Source: Cryptomeria japonica (taxonomy: Eukaryota > Streptophyta > Pinopsida > Cupressales > Cupressaceae). Taken from it: DNA of 64,000 nucleotides. Each line of letters opens with the position of its first letter. Within the stretch, counting starts at the first letter, position 1. The notes beneath the pieces are model-generated. The model was not told the DNA's origin and did no database searches. It worked only from the letters and a program-made list of their open reading frames with translations. The stretch lies in assembly GCF_030272615.1 (NCBI RefSeq), contig NC_081413.1, forward strand, positions 162,498,849 to 162,562,848, in the 5' to 3' direction. Positions 45,346-56,744 of this stretch are shown here, piece after piece. A program made the translations under genes and the position numbers.

Positions 45346-46236
45346 TTTTACACTTACGAAATTGCCGCGTTAAAATCTTTGTTTGTAAAGCTTGGTCGTT
45401 GGTGATGAAAACTTTCATGGCATAGGAATTGACTGAACTGAATTGTATGTTAATGAATTCATGGCATAGAAATTGACTGCCCCATGAAAACTTTGATCAA
45501 CATCATGGGATACTATTTCTCTTATCATCTTTTAACACCAAAACGACTGAAAAAAACCGCAACAAGATTTTTATATATATAACCACGTTACATGTCGTAG
45601 ATGCAAATTTTCCACCGATTCGGTGACTAAACTGTCGAAATTGTAAAATGAAGCAAGTATGATATCAGGATTCTAGAAGTCGAAACTTTCCCATTTTAGA
45701 GACATTTTTTCCATGCAACAGCTCATCTCTAATTACTAATTTATTATTAAAATGGATAAATGTGTTTTCATTAGTTTATAATTATTTTTTTAATATTTTG
45801 GTGCAATGTGAAGTGTTTATTGAATTATTTTTTCCATTTCTATGATTTGTTCATAGTTGTTGAAATATCAAAATTTTAATTATTTGAAAGAAGCTAAAAC
45901 TTTAACATAATATCAGTGTTTCACAGGTCTTCCTAACGAGGGGCATGTGGATGGGGTGATGTGTTTCGGGTATGGGGATCAAGGGCCTAAGTTTGGAGAC
46001 AGTGTGAGTACAGCGATGGGGTGGGGGTGGTGGCGAGGAGGTGGCACAAATACATATAGTACTTGAAAATTTAGTCATAAGGAATATTACTAAATTAAAC
46101 TTTTCCACACTATGTAAATTTTACACTAATAAGCATCAAACACATAAAAATGGTTGCATTGAAAGTGATCGAGTTTTTAAGTGGGGCCTATAGGAGACTC
46201 CTACGTATTCTCTGAATAGCCAAGGGACTCATGGGT
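45346..46236. other. AT-rich spacer
   Basis: No gene recognised. Short near-duplicate words around 45415-45490 (ATGGCATAGGAATTGACTG and ATGGCATAGAAATTGACTG). Confidence 0.4.
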
Positions 46237-46463
46237 GTCTCTCGGACGTCTTAGAATTGTATGAACATCCTTGACTTCCCCAAGAAGTCTCTATCTCTGA
46301 GACGTCTTAGAAATGAATGAACATCCTCGACTTCCCCAACAAGTTTCTATCTCTGAAATGTCTTAAAAATGTATGAACATCATCAACTTCCCCCAACAAG
46401 TTTCTATCTCTGAAACGTCTTAAAACTGTATGAACATCATCGACTTCACCAACAAGTCTCTAA
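46237..46463 (+). repeat. 56-bp tandem repeat, four copies
   Basis: Unit: CTCTGAGACGTCTTA, then AATGTATGAACATC, then CGACTTCCCCAACAAG, then TTTCTAT. Copies are 80-90 percent alike by eye. Downstream 46490-46570 holds further ACGTC-rich words, possibly of the same origin. Confidence 0.82.
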
Positions 46464-47874
46464 CATCGTAGTGATGGTGGAGGGACGTCGGGAGGACATC
46501 CCGTTTCCGTCCCCACGTCTCGGAGACATCCCACAGAGTTTTGAAAAGGGGGTCACGTCCCGTGGTTCATTGCATAATATCAAAGCCATCAAGTGAATTT
46601 CTTTTTGTTCATGTATGTTAGTTGAACCATCAATTACAAAACATTAATATCAATTACAATAGATTTACGAACTAACTAAACTAAAAATTAATTACAATGA
46701 TAGACGTCTCTCCTGTTCTCCCATTAACAAATTTGTTTAAAGAGGCTTCTCGGAGTCTTACGTCTTGGGGAATGGCGGACCACCAGCTGCACGAGTTGGA
46801 AATATCGAGAGGCAAGTACTTTTATATAGGGAATCCCTTCGCTGGTCTGCTTCTGGGAAAGCAATTTTGCTCGTGACATTTTACAGTGATTGGACCCCAC
46901 AAAACAATGTTTGTACAAAATTAGTCGACGTCAAAGTTGTCCTTTGAGATGAGTGCAGAGGCTGCCTTGGATATTTTGACTTCTTTCTTGGATTATCTGT
47001 CCAATGTGGAGATTTAGCAGAGTCCTCAACAATACATTATCTGCCCAATGCGGAGATTAACAGAGCCCTGAACAATTCATGAATCATATCTGATTTTATT
47101 GATTTTGACTGTGTTTCTCATCCTTCTATATGCCCTTTGTCGTATTTATCATGCAGGCTACCAGTCAAATCTGTTTTTCTTACAGGTTGTGATTATATAG
47201 ATGTTGATATTCTTGTGTTTATATAATTGATTATAATAAGATGAGTAAGCATTCATTTAAATTAATTTTTTTTTTATATAATGCATTACAATAAGATGAA
47301 TAAGTATATATTTAATTCAGATGCCTTTTTGAGCAAGGCAACCAACCACTTGCATATTTAGATCCATCAATCTCACATTCATATTTATTTTCTATTGACT
47401 CTTGAAAACTTTTACATAAATATCACACAATTTTCTATTCTAAATAGAAAGACACTACCAAAAGCATTCAAATATATTCGAAAACCATCAATTTTTTTCA
47501 TTTTTACTTTTCATTAGAGAGCTCTAGCTATTTTAGGAACTAAAGGGTTTGGCTTTGGTATGGCATAAGGATTTACTATTTGGTTTTTTCCTTTTCCTTG
47601 TTAGATCACCTTAGCATGATATTCTAGGGCTTCTTGTATTAATTTTGTCATTAGTCAAATTTTGGATGGATTAAATATGTTGTTATAGCTATTTTTGTGA
47701 GTTTGGTTGTGAAGAGTAAAAATCATGCCACTAAAAAGTATAAGGGATTTTCTTTTCAAATTGTACAATGAAGTAATGATAGTGAAACTTTATTGATATT
47801 TTAGACCATTTCTATCAATGCTATGAAAAATTCATCTTAATTACATATGTTATGATAGTTGTGTCTCCTCATAA
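46464..47874. other. spacer with remnants of duplicated sequence
   Basis: No gene supported. A roughly 39-base near-tandem repeat lies at 47000-47090 (TCTGTCCAATGTGGAGATT and TCTGCCCAATGCGGAGATT). 47098-47350 resembles 56480-56750, the left flank of the second segmental duplication. Confidence 0.45.
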
Positions 47875-48086
47875 CAATCTCTTAATACAGGCCACAACAT
47901 CAAAATTTCAAGGGTGTGCAATATTACAAATGTTTTCTTCTCCTTTAAAAATAATTGGAAAGTTATCATGATCCTAAACTAAATATAACTTTTAGCTCAT
48001 GTGAAACAACCTTTTAGTGTTATCTCATCAAACCTACGATTTTAAGGTCTCTATCCAAGCCTTGCTCAACATCCAGGTTGTCTAGA
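47875..48086. repeat. dispersed repeat B, copy 2
   Basis: Direct match to 38385-38640. It is cut at TCTAGA (48081-48086) by the poly-A tail of the LINE on the minus strand; copy 1 continues TCTAGATTGAGC. Confidence 0.72.
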
Positions 48087-49265
48087 TTTTTTTTGATGTA
48101 AAGACTTTGTTTTAAGGGATCAAGAACCATAAAAGCAAGAAGAAAAAACGGGAGAATATCCCTCAAAATAGGTTACAAGGAAAGAAACACAGGACTCCAG
48201 AAGAAAACAACAAGCCACAACAATCAACCTGCAACTATAACCTCTAAATCATTTGCAATTAGTCCTATAACATCAAAGGATAAATCCCTCTCCCAAAGCT
48301 TAATCTGTGAATCAATTCTAGCTCCTAGAACCAATCCCTCATTCATGGCCCAATCAACAATTGCGTTCTCAACTCTACCTATAAATGTAAATCTCACTTG
48401 ATCAAGAGCTTTGCACAAACTCTTCACAACCTCAATAACCACATTGAGCGTCCAATTATAGATCGATCTTTTGTTCAATGGTCATATGACAATCTTTGAG
48501 TCGCCTTCGATCCACAATTGCTTCCGCCTCTTATCTCTAGCAATCAATAGACCCTAGAGAATTACTTTGGCTTCAACCAAGATATTCATTTTATTGCCAA
48601 CATCCAAAGCATAAAGAAGGATACACTTTCCATGATCATCTCTAAACACTTCTCCACTAGCCCTACTAGTATTACCTTTAGCAACATCGTCAAAGTTTAG
48701 ATTTATCCATGCTTTCAATGATGCTTCTTATCTTCGCTCGTGAACTTAGGACTAGAAGGTTTATTCCCTTTGAAATTGGGTCACACATTGGTAGTCCAAG
48801 CTTCATAATCTCTTAGAGACCAATAATATTTTCTATGTGCCTCTCCTAGCCCAACTATTATATCAACCACCCTATCCCATAGCCTATCGAAGGACCTTTC
48901 CTCCTCTCTAAATATTTTTTGGTTCCTTTCCAACCAAATAGTCTAGATTATAACAGTAGGGGCCACATCCCAAATCAGACACAACCCTAGGCTCTTAACT
49001 CTGATCTCCCAAGCATCGAGCAAAGTAGGGACATATTTTGGATGAGCCTAGGTCGCTTCCCATTTTGCCAGAAAGCAACACAAAAGCCACCAAGCCCAAT
49101 CAAACTGAATAAACAAATCATCGTTTTCTCTCTTCTTGAGGCTTGAACATGATTGATTGAGAGGAACCGACTTTCCCGAATAAAAGTAGTCCCTCCTAGG
49201 TAAAATCCTAACAATGATGCAAGGTTTTATAATTATTATAGAAACTAACAACATGAAACCCTTCA
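48087..49265 (-). pseudogene. LINE 3' fragment: RT zinc-binding region and RNase H, 5'-truncated
   Basis: On the minus strand: WAWWLLCCFLAKW, then TIWLERNQKIFREEERSFDRLW (zf-RVT linker typical of plant L1 LINEs), then LWIEGDSKIVI and QVRFTFIGRVENAIVDWAMN (RNase H), ending in an A8 tail (complement of 48087-48094). Several stops and shifts. Only the last 1.2 kb is present, as expected for 5'-truncated LINE insertions. It need not belong to the same family as the LINE at 26153-38330, as the two do not overlap. Confidence 0.75.
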
Positions 49266-49811
49266 CTTATTTCAGATATAATTGTGTATTTGTGTGTGTG
49301 TGCATATTTGCCTAGTTTTTTGTCTTAGAAATGTATGGCACGATTGAATTTTTTTTAACTTGTTTAGTGAATGTAGGTTTATAGGGGTAGATTGACAATT
49401 GCATTAATATATTGAAGGTTCACATCACAACAATGAACCCCACTTGTGGGACAACCTATTTTTTTGGTCTAAAATCACATATTGTTTAGAATAAAATAAT
49501 TTAAGCCTAGAGGTGTTCCGTTTATGGGTGTTATATTAAAATTTCTTATATATAGAAACACCTAAAATCAAACCAAATCCCTACCAAGTATCCTTTGCAC
49601 ATATAAAAATAATAACAATAAAGTAACTCTTCTTTACCTTGTGTGGCAAGTGAGACCCCTATTTTCAAAATAAGGGGTTACACAACAACTAAAATTCCTC
49701 TTACACAACAACTAAATCTTCTTATGCAACAACAAAGACATTTCACAACAATCACAATACTTTATGTAGCAAGTGAGAGATTATTTAATAATTCCATGTA
49801 CTTTTTTCGAT
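49266..49811. other. spacer, nothing recognised
   Basis: AT-rich, includes a short (TG)n-like run near 49290. No gene seen. Confidence 0.4.
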
Positions 49812-49816
49812 AAACT

Positions 49817-51079
49817 TGTTGGACATTGTTGCTATTAGGATATGTTAATGTCATTGATGTCAACATAATCCTGTGATTTGGTGTTTCAAAGAATTGGTTT
49901 CAGTTATCCAGGATTCTTCTTGATCATATCACTTGATCTGGTGATTGCACTTGAGGTTTCTATCTTTTTGTTCAGTGGCTGACAGAGTCTGATTTTTTAT
50001 CCAATGAGCTCCACTATGATTATATCCTGTGTTGCGAATTTGGGAGAATATTTTTTTATGTTTGTGTGTGTCTTCATTTCAAGTGGTTCATGATTTGGTG
50101 CTCCAGAAGCTATATTTCTTATCCTAGTTGTTGTTGTTGTTGAGTGTTCTTGGAGGTTAACATGTTGATCGATGAAGATTTGCATAAGTGGTGTTGGTGC
50201 AGCTATTGCAGATGGTTCTAATGTGCATTTTGGTGTTTCCTAATCATGTTCTATTTGTCTTGGTGGTCCACATCGATTATTATGCAAGTGTTTGATTATT
50301 TTCATGGTCCGGTGATATTCTTCTTGTTATGCGGTATTTTGGTGGTGTAACGTGTTGCGGTTGGTCTTGGCCTGATTTATGGTGGTGATGAGTGTTTGGT
50401 GATTTGATTTAGGTCCATGCTATCTTTGTCATTGTATTGGTCCAATGGTTGATTTATGTATCATGTGATATAATTTTGTAATTAGGTGTTATGGGTTTAG
50501 CCGACCTTGTAGTCAAGGTTGATGATCTGTATATATGGGTGTAATATTCATGTGATTAGGTATCATGGTGTTGAGTCTTCATTTTCAGAGAGTGGTGTAT
50601 GTGCAAACATGTGAAATCATCCTTTGGTGTGGTGTGTTGAGCAAAGATTGGTGAAGGGCGGACATTTGAGCTTAACTAGAACTGTTATCAGGCATTGGCA
50701 GATGTTATTTTTGCAATTCATTCTTTCTAGATTGAAGTCTAAATCTTTTTGTAAGGTAGTTAACCTTCCCTGAGGGTTGGTGCCTTCTGGGTCATTATAA
50801 TTTGAGCAGTGAGCTCTAGGCAGTGTGCCTAAATGCATGTGCATTCCCCATTGTAATATATTTTCACATACTACTACAGAGTATCATCTTATTGTGGGTA
50901 GGTTCCCACTGTGGTTTTCCACATCAAAAATATTGGTGTTATGTGTGTTGTTGTTATTGTTGTTATCTTTCTTTTTGCTGCTGTTGATCAGATTTGAGAT
51001 TGTGCTTAATTGTATTAATCCAGTGAAAACTAATTCACCCCACCCCCACTCTTTGTTTTCCTTCTTGCTATTGCTAACA
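49817..51079 (+). mobile_element. solo LTR, copia type
   Basis: 1,263 bases from TGTTGGAC to CTAACA, flanked by perfect AAACT duplications (49812-49816 and 51080-51084). Contains GTCATTGATGTCAAC near its start, CCACTGTGGTTTTCCACAT (about 50908) and AATTCACCCCACCCCCACTC near its end, the same landmarks as the copia LTR at 3870-12498. No primer-binding site or interior follows, so it arose by LTR-LTR recombination. Confidence 0.88.
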
Positions 51080-51084
51080 AAACT

Positions 51085-51799
51085 ACTATGATCCAAGTTG
51101 ATTTATGTCGATGTATATATGTATTTGATTTGATTAACCTATATTAAATCGAGAAAGGTTATTTTGTCTTTACAAATATTTGATTAACATGATATAATTT
51201 ATAATATAACATCTAAACTAAATTAAATGTACTACTACAATGGTGAACTTCGCATACCTGTGCCAATGACCCATTTAGTTTTGGTTCCATTATGATGGAA
51301 TGGATTAATTTTATTGCAAAGTGATAAATGACACAATCTTGCATGAAGTTAGTTTCCTTTCCCCCATCCATCATCTCATTACAAAGTTTGTTTAAAGTTA
51401 TTCTAATATATTTGACCATAAGTTTGTTTAAAGTTATTCTAATAGATTTGACCATATCTTATTCATGTATCTACACATATTGTCACGTTAAGAGGTAGCC
51501 TCACCTACACACCAAGTCCCCTTGCACATATTTAACTCAAAGTGTATAATAAATGTCATAATATATAAAAATATTGTTTACATGCTAATATAATGGGAAA
51601 ATTAAACTCTTATGCTTGGAAAGTTTACCTACATAGTACATATACATATATGTCTTTTGAAAATATGTATACAATCATAGTACTTAAACTCCAAATGCCT
51701 AGAGGCCAAATCTTTCTTTTGGAAATTTTTTTGGTGAGATCTTTTGAGTGTTGTTGAGTTTTTCCTAATCATGATGGCATCATTTTGGATTTAAACACC
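51085..51799. other. spacer with a 32-bp tandem pair
   Basis: AAGTTTGTTTAAAGTTATTC plus about 12 bases is repeated twice (about 51386-51453). No gene seen. Confidence 0.45.
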
Positions 51800-52095
51800 A
51801 CAATTTTTTTGATGTGTACATTAGACACTATGTTATGTTTAGCTAAAAAAAATAGGAACACTTTTGTGTGTGCGGAAGATTTGACCCACTTATTCTTATC
51901 CAATTTTAAAAAACTTTAGTAGTTTGGAAACTAGATTCAAAGTACTACAATCTTTGTTCTTTGGGTATCTTCAAATTTTGAGTGGATGAGTCCCCAATTG
52001 CTCCTCCAAGTCCAGGTTTACTTGATTTCGGGAAAAGAAAAGAAAAAAGGTGTCCACTTATAACCCTTTTCTGTTCACCATCTTGGTGCACTTAC
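51800..52095. repeat. dispersed repeat, copy 2 (of 25845-26152)
   Basis: Direct match to 25845-26152 ending at the same GTGCACTTACC word, after which the two loci differ. That marks a real element boundary at this end. Confidence 0.75.
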
Positions 52096-52881
52096 CTAGG
52101 TTAAATATAATTACAACTGCAAACTTTTTGCTTTACCAAGGAATGGTGAGCTATGGTATTATCTCGATGTTAGCCCTAAGTTTGTTAGGGAATATTTTGT
52201 ACATATATTTTTTAAGTGCAGATACAATCAACAAATAATTTAGTGTTTTTCCTTCCTTTTTTATGAAATCATTTGGTGTACTTGCATCTTAAGATGATAG
52301 AAATCTTGTAGTTCCATCACTGCAATTTGAAAAAATCTTAGTTTTTGTACTTCTCAAAATTTTAAGACATAAGAAAATGAGTGAGTTTTTATTTTGGTGT
52401 GGTATTATACATTGCTATATATGCCACACTTGCTAGTCATGACGTGTTAAGGATTCATTCTTATCTAGTTGGACTAAGAAAATGATTTTGTGAATTATAA
52501 TGTCTAGTTTCCAGTGATAATCATTTTTAGTAGAGATCCTAGATTCTTTCTAACAATTATAATTTACAAGAACTATAATTTAACATATTTGTCATTTGAT
52601 TCTTTCATCAATTCATATCAGTAATAGTTGAACAATTATTTACCCCTAAGAATATTACAACACCATATAAGACACCTGCACCAATAAAAAGATTAGTGTT
52701 GTTTCTCCTAACGTCCAACAAAAATACTTGTTAGTAAATAAGGTAATCGAAAGTTTAGTTAGGCATTTACTAAGCCAAAAACAAACCATTTGATATTTTG
52801 GTAGTCTATGTAGCTGAAATTTATAAAAAATCAACTATCTCAAATTGAAGTACACATCATTTTGTACCAAGCTTCATAGTT
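52096..52881. other. AT-rich spacer, nothing recognised
   Basis: No coding or element signature beyond short A/T runs. Confidence 0.4.
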
Positions 52882-52886
52882 CCAAA

Positions 52887-53955
52887 TGTTGGAGTTTTGT
52901 CATTTATGCCCTTTTGTATATACCAGTTGTCATTGATGTCAACATACTTCTTTTGACTTATGTTGTTGTTTCTCTAGTAATTCTATGACTCTGTTTGTCA
53001 TGTTTTGCTCCACATTTACAAATATGGGTTTGTGGTTTGGATAGATATTAGATGTACCTATATTCAATTTTTTATGTGTTATGAATCTTCAGAAGGTAAG
53101 ATACATGGTTCGACAATTCATCCTATTAATTACTCCATTTCTTTGGAATAGAAAAAAATTTCTAGACATCTGCATTTCATCAATTGATTGTTTTTGGTCC
53201 TATGATTAAGCATTGTGGATAACATGTGTATTCTAGTTGGCATTAACTTTTATTAAATATTGGCCGACCTATGTGGGTGAAACGTATGAAGTATATTGTG
53301 GTAGCATGTAAAACATTTTCTTTCTAAGGCATGTGTGGCCGACTTAAGATATAGATCTGTATATATATGTGATGTAATATTTTGATGATGATATGATGAT
53401 GATGATGATAATGATGATGACATAGAGATATAGAGACAGAGAGACATACAGGCATAGGTGTATTGCATGGCGATATGTGATTAAAGTAGATTCAAATAAT
53501 AGAAGAGCTAATGAAGTTGCGAAGTTTGTTTACTGAGCCTAATTGGAATTGTTATCCATGCATATGTAAGATGTAGTTATAACAGTTCATTTTTGTCTAC
53601 TTGTTCATCTTTTAGGCAACAAGCCCTTTGGCAGTGACTCTTTATCTTTTGGGCAGTGAGCCTCAAGTAGTGAGCATTTTGTAATATTTTATAACTAGCT
53701 ATATTATATTGAGAGTTAACCCTCTCTCTGGTTTTTCTCTAACAGGTTTCCATGCAAAAAATCTGGTGTTCTCTTGTGCATGTTGGTGTGGATAGTATCT
53801 CTACTTTTGCTACTTATTTGGCGGTTCATTTATTTCTATTACATGCTTATTGATGTAATTCTACAAAGTAATAATTGGTTTGATATTAAAGTTTATAAAG
53901 GAAGGAATACTGATTCACCCCCCTCCCCCCCTCTCAGTATTTAGGTTGTTCAACA
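52887..53955 (+). mobile_element. solo LTR, copia type
   Basis: 1,069 bases from TGTTGGAG to TTCAACA. Contains GTCATTGATGTCAAC near the start, TCTGGTTTTTCTC (about 53731), a C-rich tract and CTCAGTATT near the end. Flanks CCAAA (52882-52886) and CAAAA (53956-53960) are a 4-of-5 target duplication. A (GAT)n microsatellite lies inside at about 53383-53420. No interior sequence follows. Confidence 0.78.
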
Positions 53956-53960
53956 CAAAA

Positions 53961-55096
53961 GATTAAAGCATAGGCAAGTGTGAAGAAGTATCTAACACTG
54001 TTATAGTTAGGGCTACACTAGTAAGTCAACTATTGCTTCCACAAGCAAGACTTGAACTATCCAAATAATGACTGAGTATTGGGTTGGAAAGTAAAGTTCC
54101 TTTGCTTGTGGGGTTGGAGTATTAAGCTATTTAACTAATTCTCTCTACTGCCTGCATATTAAAAAAAAGATACTATCAAATATTTGTCATGTGTTTGTTT
54201 CTCTTCTATAATGTTTTGTGAAGTTTAGATCGCTAGTCAAACTTTGACAATAACAGAGTTGTCTTCTAGCATCTATGTAGTAGGTTATATTTATCCTTGA
54301 TCTTAAGTGCTCCTGGAATAGCTTGAAATCCACAATTGTGAAAGTAAGAGAATTTTTTTCCCTTATGGAACCTTTCTTGCCTAAAATGGTTCCTATTGTA
54401 CTACCTAATCTACAAATCCTTAACTTAAAATATTCAACAATGTTGTCAAACATTTCCACTAACTTAAGGAGTTTATTTCCCATTTAGGTTGCATCCTTTC
54501 AATAGTTATATTTCTATTAATTTTTTTTGTTTATATATTACTTTATATCCATAATTTTGAAATCATGGTTGCAACTAGGATGGAGATTCCTTCTAGGTCC
54601 AACTAATAAGAGATCGAGGTCTCATACTTCATTATCTAATGGAGATGTACAACTATAAGGAGCTATTGTTAAGATAATAGGGGTCGCTAAGGATCTAAAA
54701 TTGACTATCAATTTATGTTGTGTTTGATATTCAAAAAGTCATTCCTGGTCCATCTTTTGATATATTGAAAGATGGTTCTTCTTATGTGCAGTCTAGATGA
54801 TAATTCTCTTTTATGTGATCCAAAGACAAGTATATTTGATTTTGTGCTTTTTTTTCGATGCAACATCTTGTGTTTGATAGTAGACTGGTTTTGATTTCAT
54901 TAAGTATTTTACCTTCATCAACAATTACCATGATTTGATTGACAACTACTTATGCCCACTTATAACCTTGATATATTATCCTCGTTGTTTAGATGAGGAA
55001 CAAACTTGTTGTTTGATGGAACATATTCTCCCATTTAAGCTACTTTAGGTCTTTCTTGAATTTACCATGCTTTTGGCCACAACAAAATAGACATAA
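53961..55096. other. spacer, nothing recognised
   Basis: AT-rich with no supportable gene. A 98-codon minus-strand frame at 54187-54483 has no family features. Confidence 0.4.
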
Positions 55097-55101
55097 CAAA
55101 C

Positions 55102-56382
55102 TGAAGAGGGGAAAAAAACCTATGAGGTGGATTAGTTAATAAACATGCAAATCAAACATATAATCATACGAAATTGAAAGACATAATTTGAAATGCTTAA
55201 AACAAGAATAAGAATGCATATACCTTACAAACCTTATACCTTCTCCTTCGGATGGAGCTTGATGAAGTGAAGGCACCCTTGGATGATGCTCCACTTGATG
55301 TGCTCCTCTTGCTTGCTTGATGTGGATGACTCTCCAATGTTGTGCACAAATGAGATGGATCTTGGAAGATGATGGAAATGAGATGATTAAGTGTGGATGA
55401 GATATGATTTGAAAATGATAAGGATGCTAAAATGATTTTCCTAGGCTCAAAAGGGCAGCATAAGATTACTGAACTTGGAGATGACAAATGAAGGGATGGC
55501 ATCCTCAATTTATAGGAAGAGGAGAGGAAAAATGGATGGCTAGGATGGATTCAAGATGAAGGGCTGAGATTGTTTGTGAGCTCCCACAAGGCCCAAGAGA
55601 GGGTGTGGAGACCAAGAGATATGCCTTAAAGGCATTTCTTGTCTCCACACTTCTCAAGGTACATTGGGAAGACTTCCCTAGGTACCTAGAGAAAAGCAAA
55701 GTGCATTGGGAAGACTTCCCAATATGCCTTGGGAGGGGCAAGGGATGTGACATTCCTTGAAGAATGGGGAGGAGGAATTTAAAATTCTCCAAAAATGGAT
55801 AATCACGGGGATTGGAGGAATAAGAAGGAATTAAAAATTCCTTGGGAGAGGGGATGCCTAGAGGATTGTGAGATTTTGAAGATCTCACATTCACCTAGGA
55901 AAAGTGCATTAAAAACTAGTGGTTGGATGGAAGGGACAAGGAGTTGACTTCGTGGCTAATCATGATGATTAGCCATTAGCAACTCATTAGAAGGGGGATT
56001 AGAGGAAATGTTGGTAGGATTAGGATTTGTAGGAGGATTTGACTAGGAGAGAGAATGAGTGGAGGGAATTAAAAATTAGAAGAATATGGTTAAGTGAGTT
56101 TAGGGAGTTTTTAGAAGACTTTATTAGGTTAATGATGAATTAAGAAGATGGTTTGTAGGAAGCATGTGGGTTAACTAATTAATTGAAATTAATTAGCTAA
56201 GATGGAGATTTGTGAGAATTCAATTTTTAGAAGAATAAAGAAAGGGATTGATTTATTAAATAAAGCAACCACATACTATAGTGACAATATCAATTATATT
56301 TAATTAATATTGAGGAGAACTTGAATTAACATAATTAATTAATATGTGAGAAATTAAAAATAATTATTTTTAAGTGTCTACA
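55102..56382 (-). mobile_element. solo LTR, distinct (probably Ty3/gypsy) family
   Basis: 1,281 bases from TGTAGACACTT (minus strand, at 56382) to CCCCTCTTCA (55102), flanked by perfect CAAAC duplications (55097-55101 and 56383-56387). No C-rich tract or GGTTTTTCC landmark, so it differs from the copia solo LTRs. Two minus-strand open frames inside (55197-55508, 55505-55894) are Ser/Pro-rich, with no recognisable domain, and lie wholly inside the LTR. Confidence 0.78.
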
Positions 56383-56387
56383 CAAAC

Positions 56388-56744
56388 ACAACAAACAAAA
56401 ACAAAATTATCCTTGCACTCTTTAGTAGGAACTTCACTACTTTGCAACTCTTGTGCAATTGATTAATTTTTGGAGGCATAAATGGTTTCGATTGTGTTTC
56501 TCCTCGTTCTTATGCTCTTTGTTGTATTTATTATGTGGATTAGTAGTTAAATAATAAGAATATATTAGTTGTAATTTGTAGAAAAAAATCTTAATTTTTG
56601 TTTGTTATAAAATTGAATTACATAGTTGTTGACATCTCTATATTTATATTGTAGATTAGAATAAGATAAAAATACATCTAAATCAGAAATTGTCTTATAT
56701 AATGGATTATAAGAAGTCGTCCTCCGTGAGACAAGCAACCATAT
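56388..56744. other. spacer resembling 47098-47350
   Basis: Shares a run of words with 47098-47350 (TGTGTTTCTC, CTTTGT-GTATTTAT, ATAATGGATTATAA-like). No gene. Confidence 0.4.

Noticed and set aside
46765-46947. 60-codon plus-strand frame
   Set aside because: Short, no family features, flanked by repeats and stops.
55197-55894. Two minus-strand frames of 103 and 129 codons
   Set aside because: Entirely inside a target-duplication-flanked solo LTR, low-complexity, no recognised domain.
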